A DNA stretch of 25,008 bases from G039029935 sp039029935. GTDB taxonomy: Bacteria > Chloroflexota > Anaerolineae > Caldilineales > Caldilineaceae. The notes beneath the pieces are model-generated. The model did no database searches. It had not been told where the DNA came from and saw only the letters and a list, made by a program, of their open reading frames with translations. The number at the start of each line of letters is the position of its first letter. The first letter of the stretch is position 1. The position numbers and the translations under genes are program-made. This document shows, one piece after another, positions 8,422 to 16,970 of this stretch. The stretch covers positions 1 to 25,008 of the forward strand of contig JBCCFC010000018.1 in NCBI GenBank assembly GCA_039029935.1, read 5' to 3'.

Positions 8422-8582
8422 CGAGAACTGGAAGGCGTAAGACTGGTCCCAATTCATCCAAAAGAGCCTTCGCCGCTTGCAAGTCCACTGTATCCTTTTG
8501 GCTATTGCCCGACACGCACAAGGATGTCCATGACACTTTTCGGGTAATTTTGATAATTCTTATTTCTACCTGCGGAATGACC

Positions 8583-11500
8583 CTAATTCGACACAAATGG
8601 CAAGAACGTCGTATAAGTAGTTTCTGTTTGCGTCTCTGTCTGCGCCTCAACTTCCTCCTCAGCTTGCCCCAGCGTCTTGCGTGCCACTTCCTGCCAAACA
8701 ACAAACGTCGAAATCTGCAAATTGGACGGCAAGCCACCGCCTTCTACAACTTCGGCTGCACCAGCGGGTGCCCAACACCATCTCCCTGTTGCCCCTTGGT
8801 GATAAGCATAGGCACTGGCGGCGTTGAGTTCAAAGTTGCTCCAGCCAGATTGGTTATTTGTGCGGCGAGCGAGATAGTTGCGATAGCTAGGGTCGGCCAA
8901 TTTATCAAAGCCATCATCCCAATAGCGGAACTCTTGGTTGGGGATCAATTTGCCATCTGTCCCCAAAACAGCACCAAAGAGATGATGGGTACTGCCTGCC
9001 TCGGCAAAGAAATCAGGTGCATCCTGTCGTTTGAGGTAGAGTTCACGCGCCCAGCGTTCAATGGCACCATCTGTTCCTGTGGACATCCAGAAGCCATCCC
9101 GTGTCGTGAAGATATGTTTGACGACATAGATGGGATCATTATTTTGTTGCCACGCTTGGTAGCGGAAGCCATAATCACCACGCTCGGTCAGCGTATGCAC
9201 ACGCAGGTTGAACGTTGCCACCGCATCTGTCACTCTGCGGTCAATGTCCAGTGCTGGACCGCGATCCGAGACAAAGCTGGCGGCTGTGACCGTCGTCCCG
9301 TCCGCCTCAGTCTCAGGCTCAATTGTTGGCCCGGTCGAGGGTGTTCCCCCGCCACTGACCAATGGTTGTAGAGTAATCGGTCCGGTAGGCTCATCCTCAT
9401 CCTTAAAGAATGGGTTGAGGACCACAGGCTCTGGCTCTTCTTCAGTGATAATAGGCTCAGGTTCTGTAACGATAGGCTCCGTTGGTTCTGGCACAACAGG
9501 CTCAGGTTCTGTAACGACAGGCTCCGGCTCCGTCGGTTCTGGAACAACAGGCTCTGGTTCCGTCGGTTCCGGTGGCGTCGGAACGACAGGCTCTGTTGGT
9601 TCTGGCTCTGTTGGTTCTGACTCAGTGACTACTGGTTCAGTGACTACTGGCTCAGGTTCTACTGGCTCAGGTTCTACTGGCTCAGTGACTACTGGCTCAG
9701 ATGTCAGCGCATCAATCTCTTCAAGCAAAATGCTATCATCCACATCCAGCACCAATTTATAGCAGCAGATGTGTTGTGTATCGCCACCCTGATTGTCGAG
9801 CCACGCCACATAGAGTACATCATGGTCGAGTGTGTTGTCGCGGTGCAGCGAGGGATAGATGTCCGTGAGTGCGCTACGCACAGGTACGCGCTGCGTCCAG
9901 ATACGATGGGGTGCAGGTGCGTTGGAATAGAAGACTGTGCCCGACAACGGTGACTCGCTGGGATAGCCCGCATCAAAGGCGGTTTCGCTCCAGACAATGC
10001 ACGGGGTGTCGTTGTAGCCAACGCTGATGCTGGGGAAGAACTGATAGCGTTCGGGGTTGGGGGCAATCATCTGTGGCACTTCCCAGCTTTTGGTTGTATC
10101 AAGCGAATCATACCGTGTGTAGTGAACCTGCGTCATATCGGAATAATCTTGGGCGTTGGGCAGTTGCCGCCACGCCACGTGAATCCGGTTCCGTCCATCC
10201 AGCGCAACCGACAGATGGCGTTGGTCGCGTTCGCTGGGTGCAATGGCAAACCACTCGGACCAACTTTGCCCACCGTCAAATGAGCGACTCCAGACAATTT
10301 GTTGCGCCCGTTCATAATAGCCGTAGGCAAAAACGTGGAGCGTGTTGTCGCTTGTCGCAAGCAGGGCAGGGCGGCTTCGATTATTGTTCATGGTAGGCTG
10401 AATATTCACCCATTCGGACCAGCTTTGCCCACCATTGGTGGACTTGACAAACTTGGTCTGCATATTGCCGCGATATTGTGCGTCACGCCCTTCCCACACA
10501 ATATAGATAGCGTCATCCGAACCACAACTAATTGTCGGATGCTCCTGCCACAATGGATCATCTGTGTAGCCATCAACATGGGCAATATTCTGCCATGTTG
10601 ACCAAGTTACACCGCCATCACTGGATCGGGCATATTTAATTTGACGCTGGTTCTCTCCTTGATTAAAGGCATCCAGCCCATACCATGTCACATGCAATAC
10701 ATCTTGGCTATCAATGGTCATCGAGGGTACACGTTGGGTAAACGCCCCTGTCTCCTCAATGGGTTTATCCCCATTCATCTCCCAAGTCGCACCACCATCG
10801 CTCGATTTCGCCACAAAGATATGATAGCGTGATTTGCCCCCCTGTTTGTTCTTTTTGCGATAGGCAACATAGAGGGTCCCTCTGGAATCCTGCACAATCT
10901 TACGGCTGTCGGGATAGCCCATGCCCTTCTCGTCGTCAATCGTATCCACCAATAGCGGCTCGATATCGGTGATCGTGGCATCATCGCCAGTGAGTGGCGG
11001 CTCAGTTGGCAACGGTTCAGGTTCAGTTGGTGGCTCTGTCACAGTAGACTCTGTCACAGTAGACTCTGTTACAGTAGACTCTGTTACAGTAGGTTGGTTG
11101 GTTGTTTCAGTACCCGCAGAAATTACTTCTGGTTCTGTCACTGGTGGTTCTGTCACTGGTGGTTCTGTTACTGGTGGTTCTGTCTCTGGTGGTGCGGGTT
11201 GCTCAATGACAATTTGGTTTAGCGAGAGTTGGTCATAGAGAATGTTCTTGTTATCGTCGCTGACATCTTCAAGCCATGTGATATGCAGCGTCGTGCGGTT
11301 CATCGTGCCTCTGGCAGATTCGGTTCTGTGCAAGCATGGGTAAATGTCCTGTTGGCTGGCACGGATTAATTCACGCTCAGACCATTGCCCATTAACCTTG
11401 TAGACAAAGCAGATTGTGCCATCGACGGGCGCATCGCTCGGGTATTTAGAGGAGTTGGGTGTTTCTGTCCAGGCCACACAGGGGGTGTCGTTGGCGGCGA

Positions 11501-12434
11501 TGCTAATATTGACAAAGAATTGATATTCAACGATATTGGAACCAACCACTTCGGCTGGATACCATCCCTGATTGCTACCAAGACCATCATAGAGCGCATA
11601 CACTGCTTGTGACACAGGACTGCCACTGTCAAGTTGTTGCCGCCAAGCGACATGAATGCGATCTTGGCTGTCTACGGCCACCGAGACATGACGCTGATCC
11701 TTGTTGCTGGGCGCAACCCGTTGCCATTCAGACCATGTTTGGCCTTGATCGTTGGATTGTATCCACACAATTTGCTGGCCTGTTTCGGCATAGCCATAGG
11801 CAAAGACATGCACGGTGCCATTGCTGGTGGCAACAACGGTGGGGCGGCTACGATTCACCGATTGACGATTGACATTGGTCCACGCCTTCCATGAGCGACC
11901 ACCATTGGTAGAGCAGGTGAATTTAGTCTGGGTTGACTTGCGATTATCCGAATCTCGCCCCTCCCAAACAATATAGAGTGCATCATCAGCCCCCACAGCA
12001 ATCACAGGATGTTCCTGCCACAAACTTTCATCCTTATAGCCCAGCACAGGTGCAATGTTTTGCCATGTAGACCATTGTTGTCCGCCATTGGTCGAACGGG
12101 CATATTTGATCTGGCGTTGATTGTTACCGCTGTTGACAACATCTGTACCATACCAAACCACGTGCAGGACATCCCGACTGTCAATGGCAATCGACGGCAC
12201 ACGCTGTGTAAACGCACCCGTCTCATCAATGGGCTGGTCATTTGGCACAGACCAAGATTGCCCGCCATCGGTTGATTTTGACACAAAGATATGATAGCGA
12301 CTTTTGCCACCTTGCTTATGCTTTTTGCGATAGGCGATGTATAAATTGCCCTGTGAATCTTCTGCAATCTTGCGGCTATCTGGATAGCCCATGCCCTTGT
12401 TATCATCAATAATATCTACAATTCTGCCTGCCAT
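8583..12434 (-). CDS. Giant protein with two tandem Asp-box (BNR) propellers
   Basis: 1283 residues. Residues about 5-401 and 494-895 are two copies of the same six-bladed propeller, starting with the shared block KGMGYPDSRKI. Each has four clear Asp boxes (for example STDGGQSW, STNGGQQW, STNGGRSW, SNDQGQTW) and two degenerate ones. Linkers rich in Thr, Glu and Pro follow each copy (411-493 and 912-1000). A domain at about 1055-1250 (GFWMSTGTDGAIERWARELY) is not recognised. The last residues, TFLPFVSN, resemble the short 'LPLV' tails seen on exported Chloroflexota proteins. The fold is that of sialidases, but no FRIP motif or catalytic arginine cluster is visible, so a binding role is as likely as hydrolysis. 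The start at 12434 has GGGG seven bases upstream but no signal peptide follows, which is strange for such a protein. Confidence 0.85.
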   Translation of the reverse strand: MAGRIVDIIDDNKGMGYPDSRKIAEDSQGNLYIAYRKKHKQGGKSRYHIFVSKSTDGGQSWSVPNDQPIDETGAFTQRVPSIAIDSRDVLHVVWYGTDVVNSGNNQRQIKYARSTNGGQQWSTWQNIAPVLGYKDESLWQEHPVIAVGADDALYIVWEGRDSDNRKSTQTKFTCSTNGGRSWKAWTNVNRQSVNRSRPTVVATSNGTVHVFAYGYAETGQQIVWIQSNDQGQTWSEWQRVAPSNKDQRHVSVAVDSQDRIHVAWRQQLDSGSPVSQAVYALYDGLGSNQGWYPAEVVGSNIVEYQFFVNISIAANDTPCVAWTETPNSSKYPSDAPVDGTICFVYKVNGQWSERELIRASQQDIYPCLHRTESARGTMNRTTLHITWLEDVSDDNKNILYDQLSLNQIVIEQPAPPETEPPVTEPPVTEPPVTEPEVISAGTETTNQPTVTESTVTESTVTESTVTEPPTEPEPLPTEPPLTGDDATITDIEPLLVDTIDDEKGMGYPDSRKIVQDSRGTLYVAYRKKNKQGGKSRYHIFVAKSSDGGATWEMNGDKPIEETGAFTQRVPSMTIDSQDVLHVTWYGLDAFNQGENQRQIKYARSSDGGVTWSTWQNIAHVDGYTDDPLWQEHPTISCGSDDAIYIVWEGRDAQYRGNMQTKFVKSTNGGQSWSEWVNIQPTMNNNRSRPALLATSDNTLHVFAYGYYERAQQIVWSRSFDGGQSWSEWFAIAPSERDQRHLSVALDGRNRIHVAWRQLPNAQDYSDMTQVHYTRYDSLDTTKSWEVPQMIAPNPERYQFFPSISVGYNDTPCIVWSETAFDAGYPSESPLSGTVFYSNAPAPHRIWTQRVPVRSALTDIYPSLHRDNTLDHDVLYVAWLDNQGGDTQHICCYKLVLDVDDSILLEEIDALTSEPVVTEPVEPEPVEPEPVVTEPVVTESEPTEPEPTEPVVPTPPEPTEPEPVVPEPTEPEPVVTEPEPVVPEPTEPIVTEPEPIITEEEPEPVVLNPFFKDEDEPTGPITLQPLVSGGGTPSTGPTIEPETEADGTTVTAASFVSDRGPALDIDRRVTDAVATFNLRVHTLTERGDYGFRYQAWQQNNDPIYVVKHIFTTRDGFWMSTGTDGAIERWARELYLKRQDAPDFFAEAGSTHHLFGAVLGTDGKLIPNQEFRYWDDGFDKLADPSYRNYLARRTNNQSGWSNFELNAASAYAYHQGATGRWCWAPAGAAEVVEGGGLPSNLQISTFVVWQEVARKTLGQAEEEVEAQTETQTETTYTTFLPFVSN
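9435..9701 (-). repeat. Pro/Glu/Thr/Val linker 2 (TEPEPV-type repeats)
   Basis: This encodes residues 912-1000, a run of EPTEPEPVV-like units between the second propeller and the C-terminal domain. It is strongly acidic and proline-rich, which predicts a stiff extended stalk. The complementary strand shows a long Gly/Ser open frame that is only the mirror of this repeat. Confidence 0.85.
9750..10955 (-). repeat. Propeller copy 2 of an internal gene duplication
   Basis: This encodes residues 494-895, the second propeller. It keeps the same block order as copy 1: GMGYPDSRKI, then four Asp boxes (SSDGGATW, SSDGGVTW, STNGGQSW, SFDGGQSW), then two degenerate blades. Confidence 0.85.
10953..11204 (-). 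repeat. Thr/Glu/Pro linker 1 (PPVTE and STVTE repeats)
   Basis: This encodes residues 411-494. Short tandem units read PPVTEPPVTEPPVTE and then STVTESTVTESTVTE. It would form an extended, possibly glycosylated spacer between the two propellers. The DNA repeats are nearly identical and so prone to copy-number change. Confidence 0.85.
11232..12422 (-). repeat. Propeller copy 1 of an internal gene duplication
   Basis: This encodes residues 5-401 of the propeller protein. It aligns over its whole length with 9750-10955. Long stretches are the same in both, such as GMGYPDSRKI, GGKSRYHIF and ETGAFTQRVPS, and all Asp boxes keep their spacing. The copies differ at many codons, so the duplication is not recent. 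Confidence 0.85.
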
Positions 12435-12448
12435 TGTGCGCCCCTTTG

Positions 12449-12523
12449 TTCGGTGTGTCGGTATTCGGTAGGTCGGTATTCAGTATTCAGTTACTGACCT
12501 ACCAAACACTGAATACCAGCCTA
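12449..12523. repeat. GGTCGGTATTCAGTA-type repeat with hairpin, copy 1
   Basis: The space between the phosphoribosyltransferase gene and the propeller gene contains repeated pieces of the form tcggtattcggta and ggtcggtattcagta. GGTATTCAGT is matched by ACTGAATACC downstream, and GGTAGGTC by GACCTACC. The same words recur at 18390-18481, so this is a dispersed repeat that can fold. Confidence 0.75.
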
Positions 12524-12572
12524 CTACTCTACGATATCACGTATCCTTAATCATACTCGAATTACAGCATTC

Positions 12573-13127
12573 TTACAACACTGGCACCAATGGCGTTGCC
12601 TTTACACGATAATCCGAGTCATCAATCCGTTGCCAAGGATAATGGATAAAATCGTCTGCCTCTGCAATCTCAACGTAATGGTCTGGAGATTGTTCCGAAT
12701 AGAGACTATTTTCCTGTTTCCAATGGAGGACAGCGACTTCGGGGAACCCACCTGCCGCTTCAACACGGCTCCGAACGGCCATCACCTTGCGGCCTTGATT
12801 CCATAAATTATCGACAATCAGCACCTTGCGCCCCTCCAACAGATCATCTGATGGAAACTGGACAAAATTGGGCCACCCCAACGCCGCAAACTGTGGCAAC
12901 GATGGGGACACGATTGTACCAATATTGCTCGATTGGACATCGCTGTCTTGATAGAAAAGAGATGCGGTTAAAACATCGCGCATTTTTAATGCTTCTGCGA
13001 TCATACCGCCGGGGATGATGCCACCACGGGCGACCATGAGGATTGTGTCGTATGGTGTGTTGAGTTTGAAGACCAACTTTGTCATCAATTCTTCCAAATC
13101 ATGCCAAGATAGATATGTATGTTTCAT
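12573..13127 (-). CDS. Phosphoribosyltransferase, Gpt/xanthine-PRT-like
   Basis: 184 residues from the ATG at 13127. An upstream in-frame ATG at 13172 has no ribosome binding site, and the family normally begins near 'YLSWHDLEEL'. Type I phosphoribosyltransferase features are LMVARGGIIPGG (31-40), the PRPP-loop position VLIVDNLWNQGRK (102-114) and a C-terminal PDHYVE...DDFIHYPW typical of xanthine/guanine enzymes. The enzyme would join a purine base to PRPP for salvage in the cytoplasm. The PRPP loop is odd: the usual two acids followed by a Thr-Gly-Thr-like turn read D-N-L-W-N-Q-G-R-K. Activity or substrate may therefore differ. It lies upstream of the propeller gene on the same strand, 138 bp apart, and is divergent from the sucrase/ferredoxin-like gene. 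Confidence 0.8.
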   Translation of the reverse strand: MKHTYLSWHDLEELMTKLVFKLNTPYDTILMVARGGIIPGGMIAEALKMRDVLTASLFYQDSDVQSSNIGTIVSPSLPQFAALGWPNFVQFPSDDLLEGRKVLIVDNLWNQGRKVMAVRSRVEAAGGFPEVAVLHWKQENSLYSEQSPDHYVEIAEADDFIHYPWQRIDDSDYRVKATPLVPVL

Positions 13128-13189
13128 TGTCGTTCTCGTGATATTATGATATTGACCAACTGCATAACTCATAAAGTGTGTAACTATCT

Positions 13190-13219
13190 ATGATAATCGA
13201 GACTCTGTAGATTTCACAA
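13190..13219 (-). promoter_or_regulatory. Possible promoter of the phosphoribosyltransferase gene
   Basis: On the minus strand, TTGTGA (13219-13214) and TATCAT (13195-13190) are separated by 18 bp and lie about 65 bp upstream of the chosen start. The match is moderate only. Confidence 0.4.
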
Positions 13220-13291
13220 TAATCTTTTAATCTCGAACGAGAAAAGCAGGAATCGTGAGAAAACTGTGATACAATTATAAAGTTATCGTAA

Positions 13292-13320
13292 TTGACAATG
13301 TATTTGGTCAGACCTATACT
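13292..13320 (+). promoter_or_regulatory. Near-consensus sigma-70-type promoter
   Basis: TTGACA (13292-13297) and TATACT (13315-13320) are separated by exactly 17 bp. This is the best promoter match in the window. It should drive the sucrase/ferredoxin-like gene and the metallophosphoesterase behind it, with a start near 13327 and a leader of about 120 nt. Confidence 0.75.
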
Positions 13321-13323
13321 ATA

Positions 13324-13351
13324 TTGCATGGTGCAAAACACCGCAATGCAA
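13324..13351 (+). promoter_or_regulatory. Inverted repeat at the transcription start
   Basis: TTGCATGGTG is followed by CAAAA and then CACC-GCA-ATGCAA, giving a stem with one three-base bulge. It begins within the first few bases of the predicted transcript from the promoter at 13292-13320. It could be an operator or a 5' stabilising hairpin; the sequence does not decide. Confidence 0.45.
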
Positions 13352-13447
13352 CCAGCATTGGCGGAGCCAGACGTTTTACAGATAGATAACCACAGCAAAG
13401 TGTAGCAGGAGCAAATTTAGAGGAACAAACATAGAGGAGTAGCCAAA

Positions 13448-14431
13448 ATGAATAACCAAATCAATTTAGATGAATTTTGTTGTCAAGCGTCACAATCCAA
13501 TGGTGAACAAATTTGTGGAACGGCTGCGCAAGTTCATGTCTGGTTTGCCTTGGAGTATGTGGAGCCTTGGGGTGTGAAAGCTGTGCCCGAGAGTGACTTA
13601 TCCACAAAGATTAAAGACTATTTGATGGGTCTGGGTGGTGCATACCCACATACACGAGTGCAGTTTATCAAGCGGGATGCCGCCGAGATACGCACACAAA
13701 AAGCAGCCAACTTCCCCTCGGTCGATTCGTCAGCAACGTTATTTGTTGGTGTCGCAAAATCAGAGACCAGTCAGCCAGCGTTATATCGCTTTGCGCTGAC
13801 CACCTACGACGAATTATTAGCGCTTGATTTGGGTGGCGTCATTGCTGGCGATAGCCAATATGATGCGAACCGTTATGATGAACCAATCTTCTTGGTCTGC
13901 ACCAATGGCAAACGGGACCGCTGTTGTGCCAAGTGGGGCTTGCCGGTCTATGATGCAATGGCGGATTACGCAGGCGAAAACGTCTGGCAGACGACGCATA
14001 TCGGTGGGCATCGTTTTGCACCCACATTGGTCTGTCTGCCACACGGGATTGTCTATGGTCGTGTCGGTCTGGATGATGTGCAGCCCATTGTGGATGCATC
14101 GAGACAGAACGAGATGATTGACTTATCCTATTATCGTGGCAATGGAACCTATCCCTCGGTGGCACAGGCCGCAGAGTATTTTCTACGCATGAAAACTGGC
14201 AACCTCACGCTGGGCGAATATGCATTAGGCGAGGTGAGAAATGGAGAAGTAACAGATGATGATGCACAAAATCCGGTATGGCGGGTGGGCTTCACAACAG
14301 TAAATGGGGCGAATGAACGCTACGAGATTAAGCTCGCACGGGTTCAATCTGCATTTGCAACCATTGGCAGTTGTGAGAAGCCAGCCACACCTGTACCACA
14401 ATACGAATTATTGGAGATCGCAACCGCTTGA
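13448..14431 (+). CDS. Sucrase/ferredoxin-like family protein
   Basis: 327 residues. It matches the Suc_Fer-like family (PF06999), with a thioredoxin-like ferredoxin half. The cluster-binding region shows LVCTNGKRDRCCAKWG (Cys151, Cys159, Cys160) and HIGGHRFAPT (His188), followed by LPHGIVYGR. Such proteins probably bind a [2Fe-2S] cluster and act in electron transfer; the name 'sucrase' is historical. The N-terminus has further cysteines (FCCQAS, Cys23). The ATG is preceded by GAGGAG eight bases upstream. It overlaps the next gene by 4 bp (TTGA), so the two are translationally coupled. Confidence 0.85.
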   Translation: MNNQINLDEFCCQASQSNGEQICGTAAQVHVWFALEYVEPWGVKAVPESDLSTKIKDYLMGLGGAYPHTRVQFIKRDAAEIRTQKAANFPSVDSSATLFVGVAKSETSQPALYRFALTTYDELLALDLGGVIAGDSQYDANRYDEPIFLVCTNGKRDRCCAKWGLPVYDAMADYAGENVWQTTHIGGHRFAPTLVCLPHGIVYGRVGLDDVQPIVDASRQNEMIDLSYYRGNGTYPSVAQAAEYFLRMKTGNLTLGEYALGEVRNGEVTDDDAQNPVWRVGFTTVNGANERYEIKLARVQSAFATIGSCEKPATPVPQYELLEIATA

Positions 14432-15339
14432 CCGATACCAATGATCAATCAACCCACCCACAGCTAGCCCTACCGCATTTAACAAGGCGTCGTTTACTAA
14501 CAGTTGGTGGGCTTTTGGCTGCAACAGGACTAGCCGGAGGTCTGTATACCAATGTGCTTGAACCTCGGTGGATCGATATCGAGACGGTTCCGCTCAGACT
14601 CACCAACTTGCACGAGTCACTGATTGGCCGACGGATTGTACAGATTTCGGACATTCATCTGTGTCAATATATGTCATCTGAACGGCTACTGGATGCAATA
14701 GAAACCGTGAATCAACTAGAGCCGGATTGGGTGCTGATTACGGGTGATTTTGTCAGCAAGGATGCCAGTTATGCAAGAGGGCTAGTTGAGCCGCTACGGA
14801 TGTTAAATGCGCCAGCATTTGCTGTGTATGGCAACCACGACTACTGGTCCGATGCGGCCACAGTTGCGCAGAACTTAGCAGAAACTCCTGTTCAATTGCT
14901 GCGTAACCAAGCATTGCCACTGACTGACAAACTATGGCTGGCTGGGGTTGATGATATTTGGTCTGGTTCCCCTGATTTATCTTACACTTTGCAGGAGGTT
15001 CCGCATCATGGTGTAACAACGCTGCTCATGGCACATGAGCCAGACTTTTTTGACAATGTGTTGCAGTCAAATGCACCCATTGATGTACAGTTCAGTGGGC
15101 ACAGTCATGGTGGGCAGGTACGTCTACCTACACTCACCGCTGGTGCCAATGGCAAACATAGCTATGCACCCGTGTTGCCCCACTTGGGGCAGCGATATCC
15201 CATTGGACACAGAACGATGACACAAGAGAATGGACGGCAAGTTCAACTGTATACCAATCGCGGGTTGGGCGTGTGGCCTTTACCCGTGCGCTTTAACTGC
15301 CGCCCAGAGATTACGCTGTTTGAGTTACAGCGTGTTTGA
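14428..15339 (+). CDS. Tat-exported calcineurin-like metallophosphoesterase
   Basis: 303 residues, starting with TTG at 14428 inside the stop of the previous gene. No in-frame ATG would keep the signal peptide, and GGAG lies at 14413-14416. Residues 19-42 (TRRRLLTVGGLLAATGLAGG) form a twin-arginine signal or anchor, so the enzyme acts outside the cytoplasm. All metal-binding blocks of the family are present: DIH (75-77), GDF (106-108), GNHD (135-138), MAHEPD (His203) and GHSHGG (224-229). It resembles YkuE-type phosphohydrolases, whose physiological substrate is uncertain (phospholipid-like in some members). Pairing with an iron-sulfur protein is suggestive but unexplained. Confidence 0.88.
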   Translation: MTDTNDQSTHPQLALPHLTRRRLLTVGGLLAATGLAGGLYTNVLEPRWIDIETVPLRLTNLHESLIGRRIVQISDIHLCQYMSSERLLDAIETVNQLEPDWVLITGDFVSKDASYARGLVEPLRMLNAPAFAVYGNHDYWSDAATVAQNLAETPVQLLRNQALPLTDKLWLAGVDDIWSGSPDLSYTLQEVPHHGVTTLLMAHEPDFFDNVLQSNAPIDVQFSGHSHGGQVRLPTLTAGANGKHSYAPVLPHLGQRYPIGHRTMTQENGRQVQLYTNRGLGVWPLPVRFNCRPEITLFELQRV

Positions 15340-15342
15340 ATC

Positions 15343-15477
15343 ATGCGAATCCGCAGAAAATAAATACCTATTCTATTCAAACGTAGAGTCAGCACTCTCT
15401 AGTGCGGGTCGTACGCGCGAAATCCGGCATTAGAGAACGCCTACTCCACAGGTAATTATTTCTGTAGATTCGCCTTA
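15343..15477 (+). mobile_element. MITE-like element, copy A (hflX leader)
   Basis: The right end reads GGTAATTATTTCTGTAGA then TTCGCCTTA (15451-15477). The left end (TGCGAATCCGCAGAAAATAA, then ATACC) is its imperfect inverted copy. Inside is the hairpin GCACTCTCTAGTGC, followed by AAATCCGGCATTAGAG. It shares 19 identical bases (agcactctctagtgcgggt) with copy B, and its right end with copies B and C. It fills nearly all of the space between the phosphoesterase stop and hflX, and so must carry or form the hflX leader. No transposase is encoded. Confidence 0.7.
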
Positions 15478-15497
15478 ACAAAATAGAGGTGAAATTT

Positions 15498-16949
15498 ATG
15501 GCGAACCCTTCTTCTTTTGGCTCGCAAGTTGCCCCCGATGTTGATAAAATTTTGGGCGATCTGGACCGAAAAGATCGCAAGACGACCGTTCGTGATGAGC
15601 AGGGGTTAATTGCAACCCAGCCACCGGCAGAAAAGGCGATTTTGGTCGGTGTGGAGTTGAGTCGCGCACTGGGCTTATTGTCGTTGGATGATTCGCTGGA
15701 TGAGCTGGCTCTACTGGCGGATACTGCGGGCATTGAGGTGCATGGCACAATGACGCAAAAGTTGGACTCAGCCAATCCTGCCACCTTGCTTGGCTCCGGT
15801 AAGTTGATTGAACTCAAGATGATGGTGGATGAGATGGGTGCGGATGTCGTTATTTTTGATGATGAACTTTCGCCCCGTCAACAGCGTGAGATTGAGAAGG
15901 TGTTGGGCGAGGAGTTCAAGGTCATTGACCGCACCGCTCTGATTCTTGACATCTTTGCCAATCACGCGCGTACTCGTGAAGGGGCTGTGCAGGTGGAGTT
16001 GGCGCAGTATGAATATCGGCTGCCACGCTTGACCCGCGCTTGGACACACTTGGCACGTCAAGCAGGTGGTCGCGCTGGTGGTGCATCGGGTGGTGTCGGT
16101 GTGCGTGGTCCTGGTGAAACGCAGTTGGAAGTGGACCGCCGTGAGATCAGTCGCCGGATTTCCTTTTTGAAGAAACAGCTTGAGGATATTCGCAAACACC
16201 GCGACCAATATCGGCGTCAACGTCGTGATTCACATGTACCTATTATGTCTTTGGTGGGGTATACCAATGCTGGCAAAAGCACACTGCTCAACGCCATCAG
16301 CCACCCTGATTCGGGCAACAAGGTATTGGCCGAGGATCAACTCTTTGCCACGCTGGACCCAACCACCAGACGGGTGGAGTTGCCCAACGGTCGGCTGTCG
16401 CTCTTTACCGACACGGTTGGGTTTATCCAAAAGTTGCCAACCGCGCTGGTCGCCTCTTTCCGTGCCACGCTGGAGGAGGTGAACGAGGCCGATATTCTGC
16501 TGCATGTGGTGGATGTTTCGCATCCCAACACCGAAGAGCAGTTTGCCGCTGTTGAGGAAGTCTTGGAAGAGTTGGGGGCAAAGGGTAAAACCGTCATCAC
16601 CGCACTCAACAAGGTTGACCGTGTGGATATGGACAACCCAGAGGATGCGGAGCGGGTACGGGCTGCGCAGTTAGAGTATCCCAACCCCGTGCTGCTGAGT
16701 GCGTTGACGGGTGAAGGTGTCTCTGATTTGCTGGCAACGGTGGAGGCGGTGCTGCGTGATCACATGATGGCAATTGACGTGCTGCTGCCCTATAGCAAAG
16801 GGGATTTGGTGGCACTCATTCATGAGCATGGCTTTATCGCACAGGAGGAACATCTTGCGGAAGGAACACATATTGTTGGACGAGTGCCTGTCGAGTTGAT
16901 GGGCAAATATACACCATATCAAGCCCACGAAAATGGTTCTCAACCTTGA
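15498..16949 (+). CDS. hflX: GTPase HflX
   Basis: 483 residues from the ATG at 15498, preceded by AGAGGTG; an upstream GTG at 15489 is less likely. The N-terminal HflX domain contains NPATLLGSGKLIEL and SPRQQREIEK. The glycine-rich segment GGVGVRGPGETQLEVDRR leads into the G domain: G1 GYTNAGKS (254-261), G3 DTVGF (305-309), G4 NKVD (371-374). HflX binds the large ribosomal subunit and rescues or splits stalled ribosomes, notably after heat stress. Length and motifs are normal. The gene has its own transcription unit, with the element at 15343-15477 in front and a strong terminator behind. Confidence 0.95.
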   Translation: MANPSSFGSQVAPDVDKILGDLDRKDRKTTVRDEQGLIATQPPAEKAILVGVELSRALGLLSLDDSLDELALLADTAGIEVHGTMTQKLDSANPATLLGSGKLIELKMMVDEMGADVVIFDDELSPRQQREIEKVLGEEFKVIDRTALILDIFANHARTREGAVQVELAQYEYRLPRLTRAWTHLARQAGGRAGGASGGVGVRGPGETQLEVDRREISRRISFLKKQLEDIRKHRDQYRRQRRDSHVPIMSLVGYTNAGKSTLLNAISHPDSGNKVLAEDQLFATLDPTTRRVELPNGRLSLFTDTVGFIQKLPTALVASFRATLEEVNEADILLHVVDVSHPNTEEQFAAVEEVLEELGAKGKTVITALNKVDRVDMDNPEDAERVRAAQLEYPNPVLLSALTGEGVSDLLATVEAVLRDHMMAIDVLLPYSKGDLVALIHEHGFIAQEEHLAEGTHIVGRVPVELMGKYTPYQAHENGSQP

Positions 16950-16970
16950 TGAATAAGCTTTTTTGACGAT

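Noticed and set aside
8387..8510. Minus-strand stretch reading DTVDLQAAKALLDELGP in the gap between the AAA/PD-(D/E)XK gene and the propeller gene
   Set aside because: It looks protein-like, but the full frame continues into nonsense antisense to known genes and has no start signal. Too short to call a remnant.
9208..9762. Long plus-strand Gly/Ser-rich open frame
   Set aside because: It is the complement of the Thr/Glu/Pro linker of the propeller protein. Its repetitive composition follows from that and it has no ribosome binding site.
8583..12434. Annotation of the propeller protein as a sialidase
   Set aside because: Asp boxes show only the fold. The FRIP motif and catalytic residues of sialidases were not found.
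13144..13398. 84-codon minus-strand frame in the divergent promoter region
   Set aside because: It overlaps the strong plus-strand promoter, and its translation shows no recognisable features.
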